The notes beneath the pieces were generated by a model. The model was not told the DNA's origin. It made no database searches and saw nothing but the letters and a program-made list of their open reading frames with translations. 64,000 nt of DNA from Azorinus chamasolen (taxonomy: Eukaryota; Mollusca; Bivalvia; Cardiida; Solecurtidae): positions 58,745,453 through 58,809,452 of the forward strand of contig OY755239.1 of the NCBI GenBank assembly GCA_963576725.1. Direction: 5' to 3'. Below are positions 32,176-43,038 of the stretch, one piece after another. The position numbers were made by a program, and so were the translations under genes. The first letter of the stretch is position 1; each line of letters begins with the position of its first letter.

Positions 32176-33418
32176 TCTGTATTGTTACATGTGGTATATA
32201 GTTAATGTATCCAGTGCGGTCAAACTGAATAAAGAAGCACTAGTTGGCGGTGATGATGGTGAAGTTGTTGCTTGTATATCTGGTATTGGCTTGTTTCTTA
32301 AAATATCTGCTTTAGAATTTTCTCTTTCTTTTATGTATAACAAGTTTATCACTATTATTTATGGACATCTTGATGCCTTTCAACAACAGCCACTCTAATT
32401 ACCTTACATATTCATACCGACAGATGTATGCAAACCGTGCAGACAGATAAAACGGCTTAAGGACCGATACCCTTTACTTCTATATCAGTCTAAAGTTATC
32501 AAATTAAATTATTTAGCATTTACAAACTGGCGAAGACAGGGGAGTAGGTATGCGGATACTTGGAGTAATTAGAATATTTGCATTTATATAATGCCTACTG
32601 CCCATTTCAATAAATTTTATCGCTCATTTTGAAATCAAGATTTTTTTTATTTCCGGACAGATTGACTTCATAAAATTATACTTCATTCGACGCCATTGCT
32701 AAACACCCTCCTATGCAATGGAGTACCAAGGAAGAAAACGCCGAAAATGCATTTTCTTCACGAAGGTTAAAGTCCATGAGCTTTCCGCATGACGTTCACC
32801 ATGCATTAAGCTGTAACCTGTCTCGAATACCGATATAGAGAGGTATAGAGAGGTTTTAGTACCGATTTTTATACCGGTATAGGGAGGTTTTAGTGTTCTA
32901 ATTTCTTTCTAAGCCGTGTAAATGTTCTACGTTTTCAGATAATGCACAATGGAATCTAAAACAGCGACGCCATGGTCAGAACCATGTTGGCCAGATAAAT
33001 AACTTTCTACTACCTTCTACGTCATTGATAAGACTAATAAAACAACGCAAAATTGACGAGTGTTGACCCTTATCCATGCTCGCGATTGCGTGAGGATACC
33101 CTTTGCAAACAGGATGGATGACGACAATATGAGTGTTCAGCAGTATCCAATTCGTGGACTTTCCTGGTTTACTTTCAGAAAAAGGAAATAAAAACACAGT
33201 CAAATATAGGTAGAGCCCTGGGCCCGGTTGCATGATAGGCAGTTAGAGCTTAGCTGTCTGCTAAATGGCTAGATACTTGCTATTTATTTTGGTTTAGTAG
33301 CCAGCTGAAATAACTGCGTTGGATGAGTACAAAAATGGAAAGTTATCAGCTAAAGTAACCAGTCCACTTTAGAGGTACTACGAACAACTTTAAATTTGCT
33401 AACTGCTGGCTAAATACC

Positions 33419-34905
33419 ATGACTGGAACTATTCACCAGTTTCACCACCGCCATTTAAGAAGACCTCGCAATTTTCGTAAATGGGTTAATCCTTCGACCA
33501 CGTTCACGACATTGAAATATATGAACGCTTCCGTTTTCGACAAAGGACGAAAGTGGGCTTTCAAAGGGATGGCTTAACTTTTCGTTACGGTAGGAAGGGA
33601 TCCCTTTCCCCTGAAATGCAGGTTCTGCTTGCCCTCCGATTTTATGCCATCGGAGCAATCCAAAATTGTGTTAGAGACATAATAAATATACACAAGTCCG
33701 CTTTCTCTAGACTTATTCATCGTGTATCAGCTGCTTTATGTACAAATGTAGAAGGGCGAGGCAGTGTATCCAGTTTCCCTGCCAACGAGACGCCAACCGA
33801 CAGAAACGACTATTTCACAATATGTTTAGCTTCCCAATTGCAATCGGGAAAAGTTCTGTTTGGAGAAGTTTTGAACAGAATCCCAAATTTCTTGAAATAT
33901 TTATTTTAGGAGACATCCCCTACTCATTGCGTGACTGACTGATGACACCATTCTTAAGTGTCCATACTCATGGCGAAAGAAGATTCAACTAGAGCTTTTA
34001 TGATTAATACACCCACCTGTCACCTTGTAACAAGATGCAATGACTTCATTACAAAAGGCAATAGCTCAATAACCCTTCCATCCATACCTATGAAAAGAAG
34101 ATTTTTAATGTCCAAGCAGGGAGTGACTCGCATGAAGATTAAGTCACACACATGTACACATCATTAAGAAATGCATAAGCAATATTTAAGGTTCATTGGT
34201 TCACAGTTGTGCATACAATACTTGAGAGGTTATGCTCTGGCCAAACAATTGCTTTTGAAAGTAACTAAGGGGAACAAGTTAAAGAGGGACATAATCCTGT
34301 CAAATAAGTTATGGCACTCAAAGAAGAGTATCTCAACATAACATATACCAAGTTTGAAGACAATATCATAAATAGGTTTCAAGAAAATTACATGTCCCAA
34401 AATTATGCCCCAATTAAGAGACAAAATATGAAGTTAAAAAGGGACATAATTATGTCACATTTTGTGAAAGAGTTATGAAACATTGCGAAGATTGTGCCTA
34501 CATAATACATATAATATGTATTACGTTTGAAGGTGGTATTAAAAATAGTTTTAAAGAAAAAAGCAAATGTCCAGGAAAACGTGACGGACTGACGGAAGAA
34601 CGACAAAGTGATTTCTACATGTATATAGCCGCCATCACAGGTGTTGGGGGTATAATAATTCTTTCAAAGCAATGAGGGCTACTGTTGAAATGTGTATTGG
34701 GGTGTTGACACGCCACTTTCATTATTTCCATACTGAGTTGAAATACTCCCCTCTCAGAACATGCAGAATAATTACAGCCTCTTTGGTACTTTACAACCTG
34801 GCCATAGAGTTCGTAACCCCTGAACCAGATGCTGACATTATGACAACGATGATAAGAATGATTGCTGCAACATGGCCCCAACAAAAAGAAGAGCTTGTTG
34901 CATGA
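33419..34905 (+). pseudogene. HARBI1-like Harbinger transposase, broken
   Basis: DDE transposase remnant of the PIF/Harbinger family. From the ATG at 33419 a basic N-terminus runs about 30 codons. The frame then shifts to one reading HDIEIYERFRF, followed by the conserved helix-turn-helix block (SPEMQVLLALRFYA ... SRLIHRVSAAL) at about 33590-33735. The middle of the catalytic domain, where the first Asp (DGTH motif) is expected, is missing. Downstream, WRSFEQNPKFLE and LGDIPYSLRD-stop-LMTPF match the second catalytic-Asp region (GDSGYPLR in relatives), with stops at about 33937 and 33991. After an insertion at about 34170-34665 the C-terminal block resumes (ATVEMCIGVLTRHFHYFHTEL ... ITASLVLYNLAIEF) and includes the catalytic Glu. 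At least one frameshift, several stops and the missing Asp make it inactive. Confidence 0.85.
34170..34668. mobile_element. Unclassified insertion inside the Harbinger transposase
   Basis: About 0.5 kb of AT-rich sequence separates the GDSGY-like block from the C-terminal catalytic-Glu block of the transposase. It contains two related copies of a GGGACATAAT motif (34287 and 34441 region), a GACGGACTGACGG stretch near 34580, and an end resembling a C-rich/G-rich foldback near 34630-34660. GACGGACGG-type stretches are common in bivalve repeats. No coding content was seen. Confidence 0.45.
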
Positions 34906-34914
34906 TTCCATTAA

Positions 34915-35268
34915 TTTGGTCATAAAATCAAGAAACATAAATTTAACATCTGCCAGGAGCTCCAAGTCCGGCATTTCATCAGATTTTACATTCCCCGTCG
35001 GTGGGTTCTTTCTAGCTCTAAGCTGAGTCTTGGCCTCAGGTGACAATATGGACCATTTTTCTTTTATCTCAGCAGTTGTATAAGCACAACTAAAGAGAGT
35101 GCTTTTACAGCTTCAGTAACTGCTGTGCAAGCTGTTTGTTTCTCTTTGGTGGAAATAGATGTTTTGAACTTGCTCTGGGGAAACTTTTTGTGTTATTTGT
35201 AATTCTCAAGTAGATTCAGTGTCTCTGGACGAGAGAAATGCTTCTTGGGGTTTCTTGTCAGAAGCCAT
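34915..35268 (-). pseudogene. Myb/SANT-like DNA-binding gene of the Harbinger element, broken
   Basis: Read on minus from the ATG at 35266-35268, with two or more frameshifts. The readable blocks are MASDKKP; FSRPETLNLLENY-stop-like; FPQSKFKTSISTKEKQTA; AEIKEKWSILSPEAK; and AKTQLRARKNPPTGN. These fit the Myb/SANT-like (NAIF1-like) domain that accompanies HARBI1 transposases and helps bind the element ends. It lies convergent to the transposase. The longest open stretch (to about 34615) continues into sequence antisense to the transposase, so its 3' part is not taken as coding. Confidence 0.65.
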
Positions 35269-35648
35269 TTTGAGCCTGTTATTGCGAAAGACATGCCGCT
35301 AAATTTAAGCTATATGCACTAACTGATCGGTAAGTAGCTACAAGTTAAATTTAGCCCATGCAACCGAGATAAAATCAAAGTTTGGCTGATAGTTAAGTAG
35401 CTGCCAGCTAGACTTTAGCGGCCAGTTAAACTAGCAATTTTAACTACATGTATGTGTCATGAAACCGGGCCCTGGTGTATACAATGGTTATTCGAAAGAA
35501 GAGTGATGTTTTCCTGACGCATTGTATCTCTACTGGCCTACAAATTACAAGAACATTAGTGTTTTAGTCATTTATCCATTACCAAAATATATGACAAAAT
35601 GTCTGTTTTCAAAAACGGTCATTTATTTCGACTCCACTATACCAAATA

Positions 35649-35846
35649 CAGTAAAGGCTTGCTAACACGAGCATTCAAAAGAAGTATAGTTCTGGATTTA
35701 AAACCAGGTGGTAGCCTGATGCAGGACACACGTTACACAGAATGCAGAAGGTTTCTGCATTACTTTTGCCCTGCATTAAAGCAACGGCATGCTTTGACAT
35801 ACGCCAATGTAATAATGTATATTGTCACATCAGTGAGACTTTACTG
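35649..35846 (+). mobile_element. MITE family P, decayed hairpin
   Basis: CAGTAAAGGCTTGC to GTGAGACTTTACTG, TA-flanked. GCCTGATGCAGGACAC and CTTTTGCCCTGCATTAAAGC are the arms. It lies 180 bp past the Harbinger element. Confidence 0.68.
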
Positions 35847-36339
35847 TACATAGAATAATTGTCTTGTCTTATTACTGAGTAATAATGAAATAGGAGTCAG
35901 GAAAAGTATGTAGAAAACTAACAAAGATATATCTGATTAGGGACTTGTACAATGTTGTAGTTTTCAATGATTTATTATTGTTAGTGTTTAACCAATATCC
36001 CTTCGCTTTGTTAATATCTATCATTTCATAAATATCCAACCGTCTCTGTTTTGTGCGTGTAATGCTAAATTAACAAGGGAATAATTGGCCATAAATGAGT
36101 TCTATAAACTTCCGCAAGCTAATAGAGCAGTTCGTGTAGACGTCGTCTGATCTGGGTCTACTTTGTTTGCAAAAGCGTTTGAAGGTAAAAAGCATTTCAG
36201 ACCTTGATCTGGTTTTGGTACTTTTTCTAAGATGTTCCAATATTCTTTTTTCCGTGACTCCGGTCATATCTGTCATTAAATTGCGTTATTCAACAAGGAC
36301 AAAGGCAAATAGCGTAGACCCAGACCAGAGGGTTCCTAT

Positions 36340-36452
36340 ATGAAAATCTATCGACCGAGTGCCAAGCAGCTTCGATCCTGAAGAGATGCCGAGTTACTCG
36401 CCGTCTTATCTGGATCCAAACTGTTTGTAAGTACAAGTTAAGTCGCGCTCTG
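36340..36452 (-). mobile_element. MITE family C, hairpin core fragment
   Basis: CTATCGACCGAGTGCC, AGCAGCTTCGATCC, GATGCCGAGTTACTCGCCGTC and GGATCCAAACTGTTTG are in order. The ends are not identified. Confidence 0.55.
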
Positions 36453-36477
36453 CGGAACATGGGGAAAACTTCTGAAT

Positions 36478-36562
36478 GCAAGGCATTTACAAACATTGTA
36501 GACCCAAATCAGAGGGTTTCCAGAGGAGCCCTCTGATCTGGATCAGCACTGTTTGTAAATCA
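36478..36562. repeat. Palindromic repeat family G
   Basis: TTTACAAACATTGTAGACCC and AATCAGAGGGTTTCC pair with GAGCCCTCTGATC and GGATCAGCACTGTTTGTAAA. No element ends were found. Confidence 0.55.
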
Positions 36563-36728
36563 AATTCCCCTGGCGCAATATAGTTTTTCTTGTTATGGAC
36601 CATTCGACTTTGAAAACTCATCATTCAAAAGGTGAAGGTAAGTATTGAAACCAATCATGCAGCGTGCTTTGTTTCAACAAATTATATCCTATCAGTCTTT
36701 GACATTCAATGCTAGTCAGGCAAGTATC

Positions 36729-36963
36729 TTAACCCATTCCCACTTAGGCTATTTTTAGACCTAACCTCTTTGATTAAATCTACCGAAAAGGAGCATTAAC
36801 TAGAGAAAAGGAAATTTTCAGAATTGTGTAGTTTTGAAAACCATTGTGATAAATAGAGCATTAATTTTGCTCCTGTGGAGCAAATGCTCTATTTATCACA
36901 ATGGTTTCATAAAGTTACTTTTACAGAAGCGTCAAAAGGCGTCAATATGCGGGAATGGGTTAA
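36729..36963 (-). mobile_element. MITE family A, full length
   Basis: TTAACCCATTCCC at the left and GGGAATGGGTTAA at the right with TTAA on both sides. The palindrome spans about 36838-36909, with apex TGCTCCTGTGGAGCA. The inner blocks match 234-462. Confidence 0.8.
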
Positions 36964-37429
36964 ATTCATTTACTTCTGTGATCTCATCGATAGAGCATCA
37001 GTACACACTGTAAACTCTGACCAGAGCAAGAGTTCTGATCTGAGTCGATAATGTTTATACTGAATCAATCGATATCTATGCTTCATATTACTTGACCAGA
37101 TTAAACTGAGACTCCGTGCATATTCCGTAAACATTCGTATGTATTAGTATGAATGGTAATCGAATTCATCCGAGTATAGCCGGGAACGCTAACGGAAATT
37201 GATGAGTCTCAGTTTAAAATGGTCAAGTAATACGTGTTCCAGCATATGTTGTGTTTACAATGTCCCCTCAACATGAACATTGGATGGGTTCCAAACGTCC
37301 ATTTGGACTAATTTATCTTACATAACATGGGAGTAAATGGGTTAGATTTAAACGTCTTTGTAAAAAGAATATATTTATGGTAAATTCAGTTTCTTGTTCA
37401 ATCAGCAAATTAAAATGTACATTAATTTA

Positions 37430-37680
37430 GAATAAACACACACATACTAACGGACATTAAATACCTGAATCATATCATATGATGTTGGACCTTAAATTCG
37501 TTTCATCATTGAAATCTTATAAACGACTTCTTACATCCAATTTCTACTTTTATGTCTACTTGATTATACCAATCTATTTATACAACAATTTACCACGAAA
37601 TCCGACAATTTACGGGACAATTTCATTTAAAGTTGGTTCTATCGATCACATAGTAACTAACTTGAAAATAACGTAAATGT
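37430..37680 (+). repeat. Dispersed repeat family S
   Basis: GATGTTGGACCTTAAATTCG, AACGACTTCTTACATCC, TACCAATCTATTTATAC, AATCCGACAATTTACGGG. A 65-codon open frame over it is not supported as a gene. Confidence 0.48.
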
Positions 37681-37954
37681 TAAATATGGTGTTTTAAGTA
37701 GGAGCACTAATTAAAATACAAGACGTGAAAAGATAAATGAATCACATCACGTATGCAACAAACATACTATATAACGGTTTTGCTCAGCTAACTCTATTTT
37801 GCTGGTACTTATTGAACCATGTACTCCATAATTATGTCTTTTATTGCCTTTGCAAACAAACTATACATATAATTTTCTGCATTACTTCTCCCCTGCTCGT
37901 GTCATCAGAAAAGGGTTGCCCAACCATTAACGCAAGTGATACGCCTGTTGATGC

Positions 37955-38030
37955 CTTTGTAAACGGAATGGACCAAGATCAGATGGTTCCTGTAGGAGCC
38001 GTCTGATAAGGGTCTGCTCTGTTTGCTTTT
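37955..38030 (+). repeat. Family D-type palindrome fragment
   Basis: GTAAACGGAATGGACC ... GGTCTGCTCTGTTTGC with apex GTTCCTGTAGGAGCC. The rest of the MITE was not found, though ACTCCATAATTATGTC near 37822 may be its left side. Confidence 0.5.
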
Positions 38031-38039
38031 GAAATACTA

Positions 38040-38383
38040 CAGTGAACACTCGTCACAACGGAGGTGTTCGTTTCCAGACATTTTGCTGGTATAACGAGGT
38101 TGCCGTTATAACGAGTTTAAATATAAAAGGAACCATATTGCCATTGTTAAACTAGTACCAACAGGTGAACACTTACTGCAGAACACAACAAGTACAAAAA
38201 ACTCCCAAAGGGAGCTTTTTGCACTTGGTGTGTTCTGCATTAAGTGATCACCTGTCTTATTGGCATTGCACCTATTCATTAAGTGGTTGTTTCAAAGACC
38301 TAATGGTAATTTTGTTTCAATGTATACTGCCGGTATAACGAGGGTGCCATTGTAACGAATGCCGGTATAATGAGGGTTCACTG
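38040..38383 (+). mobile_element. Larger pogo-like MITE (344 bp)
   Basis: CAGTGAACACTCGTC to GAGGGTTCACTG with TA on each side. Repeats of GGTATAACGAGG / GGTATAATGAGG lie near both ends. The inner palindrome is ACAGGTGAACACTTACTGC ... CATTAAGTGATCACCTGTC with apex CTCCCAAAGGGAG. Confidence 0.72.
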
Positions 38384-39069
38384 TATATACCAGATTCTGC
38401 AGTTTCTGTCATGGTAAAATGTTTATGTATTTATGTGTTCGTGTGTCATAATGCAATTTAATCCGGTAATATTCATTATGTCATTATGGTTGCCTGAATA
38501 TTATATCTGATTCTAATGATGACCAACAATGAAGGATTTGACAGAGGAACACAGAAAGTAATACACATATAACTCATAAATACCCTCATTGGATGCTAGG
38601 CATGACTTTATTACGTAGTCAATTCTATGGAATGCAAAACATGTACCAACAAGAATGGAATTGGCGATGAAATTCAGAAAATAATTCATTTGGTGATTTT
38701 TTTCTAAATACTCCCATTTTCTATTGTCCTGTTTGTAGTGTACCATGTGTTTCTGAGACGTGTGTGAATGACAGTAGGATTAATGTTCATCCTTACATGG
38801 TCGTAAGAGTTTATATTGAAACTGATGGTTCTGCTTCTCCAGCAGGTGTTATATTTTAGACACATATATCATATTTCGATGTAATGAGATATGGATCCCG
38901 TCACAACTGTCCTCCTGTAATGGCGCCATATAACATATTCAGTATTGCCGTGCCGTAAACCCCGAGTCAACTATTTTAGTTGTGGAACTGGAATTATATA
39001 CAAAACAGAACGTGAGAAAGAGACGTTTCGACCTTGAGCATAGATGTGGAGTCCGGTGAATATTTTACC

Positions 39070-39224
39070 CTAAAACCTCTCTAAAGCGACCACTTATAAA
39101 CGTGTCTTTAAAAGCAGATAGTTGCTTAATGCTTAATGCAGGACAAATGTAATGCAGAACGTTAATGTAGGAGCTTTCTGCATAACTTTCGTCCTGTATT
39201 AAGCTATCACCTGTCTTATACCAA
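39070..39224 (+). mobile_element. MITE family P, right end lost
   Basis: CCTAAAACCTCTCTAAAGC, AGTTGCTTAATGC, ATGTAATGCAGAAC, GTAGGAGCTTTCTGCATAAC and TCCTGTATTAAGCTATCACC. A family A fragment follows. Confidence 0.62.
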
Positions 39225-39242
39225 GTCCATTATTTTGGTGCC

Positions 39243-39418
39243 TTCTTATGCCTCTGTAAAATGTCACGGTTGAACCCATTGTAATAAATACAGCACTTGT
39301 TCCATAGGAGCAAATGCTCTATTTATCACAACGGTTTCAAAACTACACGATTGAAAGTGTCATACTCACTGTCAGTAGATTTCATCAAAGAGATTGGGTC
39401 TAAAAATAGCATATTTCT
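39243..39418 (+). mobile_element. MITE family A, degenerate, fused to a family B half
   Basis: The palindrome remnant (AACCCATTGTAATAAATAC / ATTTATCACAACGGTTTC) and GATTGGGTCTAAAAATAGC mark family A. The right end runs into family B sequence without a TTAA between them. Confidence 0.6.
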
Positions 39419-39645
39419 ATTTCTTTCCTTGTTCTATATTTATCCCAAATTTAAATACCTACTGAATATTCAAGGACAAAATTGTTATAACGAAAAATGG
39501 AAGGTGGAATACCTGTAGCCATTTTAGAAAGTTCCATTAGCAAACAGAGAAGACTCTGATCAGACGGTTCCTATAGGAGCCGTCTGATCTGGGTCTTCCC
39601 TGTTTGCAAATGCGTGAAACACGTTTATATGAGCGAAAGGGTTAA
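39419..39645 (-). mobile_element. MITE family B
   Basis: CCTACTGAATATTCAAGG, GAAGGTGGAATACC, the palindrome AGCAAACAGAGAAGAC ... GTCTTCCCTGTTTGC (39539-39607, apex GTTCCTATAGGAGCC), then GAGCGAAAGGGTTAA. The left end is fused to family A. Confidence 0.7.
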
Positions 39646-40107
39646 AGGGGTTTGAAAGAGATTTTTATTATTGATTGACACTCATTAGCTTCAATAGTAC
39701 ATGTAAGTCATTATCCTTGTTTCAGTGTACATGCTGATTAGTCTCCTTATGACGCACTGCGACTTCTCTAATCTACAATAGTTGTTAACTTCTTGACGTC
39801 TGGTCTACACTCTTCGCAAAGGCTGGTAATATACATTTCCATAAGGCAAAGTGTTAATGTTGCAAATACATACTGAACTTAAAATTCCCATATCGTCTCT
39901 ATAAACGCATTTTAGTTTTAATATGACTCACTGTATTTCGTGATCAAATCCGATATTATAGTTTGAATGATTAAAATCAATTTAGTCTCTGGTAAAACGA
40001 CGTCAATTTTATTAAATGTTTGAATCGTATTCTTGAAAACTATAATGAACATGATTGCTACCTGCCAATGTTGTTTTACCGACAGATTGCCAATACAATT
40101 ACGTTGA

Positions 40108-40291
40108 TTAACCTTTAGCCTGCTATGGGCGGATGAGTGAATACATGGACATACTCTGTGCCTCATCAGGATCCAAACTGTTTGACACCCTGCTTGCATT
40201 TTGGTAGACAAATTGATGATAGCTTGAATTTTAAAAATGTAGTAGGTGAAACATTCTGTAAAAATAATTTGCTCAGCAGGCTAAAGGTTAA
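40108..40291 (+). mobile_element. MITE family C (subtype with GGTAGACAAATTGAT), left hairpin arm lost
   Basis: TTAACCTTTAGCCTGCTA to CAGCAGGCTAAAGGTTAA: the inverted ends are nearly perfect for 17 bases. Only the right hairpin arm (CTCATCAGGATCCAAACTG) remains. Confidence 0.72.
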
Positions 40292-40389
40292 TGTTTTATA
40301 TTTCTCATCTTAGTTGCTTTTTTGTATTCTTCGCGTAGCAATATAATTCTTAACCCTTTCCCTTATAGATATATGCAAGCGATGCGCAT

Positions 40390-40636
40390 TTAACCCTTTC
40401 CTCCATGAATATTCATGTAAGATAAATGTTGTCATGAATATTAATAAGAATAATTTGCTACAATAGCACACGGACACAGGAACTTTGGCCATAGCAGAAA
40501 ATGTAGAATCATATCTATATTACATCATAAGCAAACAGAGCAGCCCTGATCAGATGACTCTTATATAGGAGCAGTCTGATCTGGGTCTAAACTATTTGCA
40601 AAGGCGTAGACAGACGTATTTATAGAGTAAATGTTA
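40390..40636 (-). mobile_element. MITE family D
   Basis: TTAACCCTTTCCTCCATG to GAGTAAATGTTAA. ATATTCATG blocks are on the left. The hairpin at 40530-40602 is AGCAAACAGAGCAGCC ... GGGTCTAAACTATTTGC, apex CTCTTATATAGGAGC. A second TTAACCCTTTCCC start lies 40 bp upstream (40352), a remnant of another copy. Confidence 0.75.
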
Positions 40637-41023
40637 AAGCAAATATTCCCAAATTAGATAATCAGAATCTATATAAATACACAAGGAAGTTTGACTTTTT
40701 AAAGTTCCCATGTGATTAAATAAGAGTTTGTAAACGTAACATCTAATCTTGGATGGGGTTCTACAAAACTTTCTCCTACAGTTAGCAGGATCGAAGCCAA
40801 TTAATTTTATGTACGATTTTCGTTCAAGCTGTACCTACACATCAGGTGACCCTCATATTTTTGAAAACAGTAAAATAACGAGACAATCGACACAAAATTC
40901 ATGTCGGTTTAGCTTCGGCTTATCTATTATGAGTATGTTTTCAGTAAGAGGTTTGTATGCTACAATTTAATCATCTCGACGTTTGAAACATAGAAACAAC
41001 ACACAGAAATTAAGAATGATATA

Positions 41024-41226
41024 CAGTAAAACCTCTCTATAGCGGCCACTAAATTACATCAAGTATTTTTATTAAAGGCAGTTGGCTGCTTAAAGCAAGG
41101 TGAGAGTAAACCAGAACGCTCCAATAGGAGCGTTCTGGTTTACTCTCACCTTGCTTTAAGCAGCCACCTACCCTAAATACCAACTAATTAACATAATTTA
41201 GTGGCCGTTACAGAGAGGTTATACTG
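41024..41226 (+). mobile_element. MITE family P, 203 bp
   Basis: CAGTAAAACCTCTC to GAGAGGTTATACTG with TA at 41022-41023 and 41227-41228. The palindrome 41086-41167 pairs almost perfectly, apex GCTCCAATAGGAGC. Confidence 0.82.
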
Positions 41227-41439
41227 TATACGATAGGTATGTGTCATTTTACAACCAGGTTAGGTTCTACAGTGGTTGATCACTATGTGCAGAAACATAT
41301 ACTGGATTAACCCCAAACACTTCCCTTTTTGGAACTTTAAATTCTCTCCGATTCATGGAAATTGTTTAATAGCAGGCTAAGGGTTAATACATGTATATAT
41401 GTTTTTATAGTAGTTGCTACAGAGCTGCAGATAACGGTG

Positions 41440-41580
41440 CGTACACAAATACTAAACTCGTCATTTCGTCTCCACATAACCCTATACTGTGACCACTCTT
41501 TAGAATCGTCTCTAATGGAGAAATAAAGTAGTTATTCTTAAAAGTATTAAAATTTTATCTGGAACCCTGTATGCAGGATT
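41440..41580. repeat. Palindromic repeat family I, one arm
   Basis: GAGCTGCAGATAACGGTGCG, CCCTATACTGTGACCAC, TTTAGAATCGTCTC, then GGAGAAATAAAGTAGTTATT. The second palindrome arm is deleted. Confidence 0.55.
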
Positions 41581-42147
41581 AATTAGTACCAATTTAGGTT
41601 TCACAGACTGACAAAAGAAGACAGTAAATATTAGATATAGTACGAGTTGAATATAAGTTTAAATTGTTGCAAGTAATAACCACGTCAGTAAATCATATCA
41701 GAATGGCCCACTGGATTGTACCTTCGATATCTTCGTTACTAAGCACAAAACCGCACTCACATCTGTCTAGATCTGTGTATTAGTACGTATGTTATGAACT
41801 GTGGCCAACTTGACTTGTCTGCACAGTTTGATCAAACTTGCACAAGAGACATTTCCAGCAAGCAATAATAAGACTTGTCAGGTTTAAGCAATGAATCCAT
41901 ATATCTTTAGATTACGAAACCCACTCCAGCTACAAAATATTGGCGTGTTGTCAACGAACATAGTCTCCTCGTTTTTCTTCCTGTAGATGTGTTTATTCAT
42001 ATTGGCTGAAATAGACATCCCAAAACGTTTCGCTAATTATGATAGATCATTGGATTGTCTTATTTGAGATTGAATTTATTTGCACAAAATCAAACTGTCT
42101 ATTTAGCAGTACGAAAACACACTGGTAGCTGTATACGTGATACACAT

Positions 42148-42352
42148 TTGTGTTCCTTTCGCTGCCAATGTCGCATCTGTGTCGCATCACTTGTACAAAC
42201 AGTTTGGATCCTGATGAGACGCCGAGTAAATCGGCGTCTCGTCTGGATCTAAACTGTTCGTTTCTGTGTTAATGTTTCTGAAAGAACAGGCAAGAAAAAT
42301 AAACAGACCAAAATTGTAGCAGACGAAATATTTGGCAGTGAAAGAGTTAGAG
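42148..42352 (+). mobile_element. MITE family C, TTAA ends decayed
   Basis: CCTTTCGCTGCCAATGTCGC, the palindrome 42195-42261 (AAACAGTTTGGATCC ... GGATCTAAACTGTTCG, centre CGCCGAGTAAATCGGCG), GTAGCAGACGAAATATTTGG and GTGAAAGAGTTA. Confidence 0.66.
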
Positions 42353-42829
42353 GTTAGGAGTGTATAACTGGAACGTCGTGTGCGTAAAATATAGCGGATT
42401 TATCATCTATCTGCTATCACGTGAACAAAATTGTTAAATTGTGCCTTTTGTACTTCAGTTTTTAATTACAGTATAACAATTTGCTTAAAACTCATATATT
42501 AATCAGTATGGACTTTTGAAAAAGATATTAGTATTTCATGAAGCAATATTACACCAAATTAGCTATATTTTGTATTAAACAGAAAAGAAATAACGGTAAT
42601 GAATGTGTTCCTGTAATATATATTCTCTATAAGGAATTTTATTCATCAATCTATCAATGCTTATATGTATATAATATGTACTTCTCTGTAAGATGTGTTA
42701 ATGCTGCCGTAATTGTCTATTAAAGGCTAGAAGTAGGATAAAAACGTTCAATTGAACGCTACAAAAGCACATGCTATGCTATGTTGAAACCATTATCAAG
42801 TATAAGTGTTACGTGCTGCATTGCTTCTC

Positions 42830-43038
42830 TTAACTATTTCCTCCTTTCTTGCAAACAGGGTAAGCCCAGACCAGACGGCTCCTGATCAGGGTCTGTTCTG
42901 TTTGCTAACGATAAAACATAGATATTACTCTACAGTTTTTGCCATAGCCAAATCTTCATGTGTCCAATTACATTTTTTCTGATTAATACTTATGATATCA
43001 TTATTTCTTGCGTGAATATTCATGGAGTAAAGGGTTAT
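42830..43038 (+). mobile_element. MITE family D with shortened hairpin
   Basis: TTAACTATTTCCTCC to CATGGAGTAAAGGGTTA. The hairpin GCAAACAGGGTAAGCCC ... GGGTCTGTTCTGTTTGC is joined through GACGGCTCCTGATC, so part of one arm is lost. The last TTAA has mutated to TTAT. Confidence 0.7.

Larger units (their letters stand above)
30961..33104 (+). repeat. Tandem duplication, copy 2
   Basis: AATGGTCAATGATGAATC, ACTAGTTTGTCATTCAAAC, PLE RT plus tail (31225-32175), TTACAAACTGGCGAAGAC near 32521, ATAATGCACAATGGAATC near 32939, ATCCATGCTCGCGATTGCG near 33072. It is longer than copy 1 because it keeps more of the PLE. Part of the same unit recurs at 45110-45250. Confidence 0.65.
33221..35471 (+). mobile_element. 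Decayed PIF/Harbinger DNA transposon with two genes
   Basis: The ends form inverted repeats: GGCCCGGTTGCATGA at the left and TCATGAAACCGGGCC at the right, with one mismatch. CTG directly precedes (33218-33220) and follows (35472-35474) the element, fitting the 3-bp target duplication of PIF/Harbinger elements. Inside are a HARBI1-like transposase remnant on plus and a Myb/SANT-like remnant on minus. The genes converge near 34.9 kb, the usual Harbinger two-gene plan. Frameshifts, stops, a deletion of the central transposase and an internal insertion show it is dead. Confidence 0.85.

Noticed and set aside
34615..34910. The second half of the long minus frame that carries the Myb-like segment
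   Set aside because: It is antisense to the conserved C-terminal transposase block. Only the part above about 34915 matches a Myb-like gene.
42205..42250. CTGATGAG in several hairpins (also 21975, 29905, 50785), as in the hammerhead ribozyme core known from Penelope-like elements
   Set aside because: The second conserved box GAAA does not follow at the right place and the pairing is one long palindrome, so no hammerhead fold is possible.
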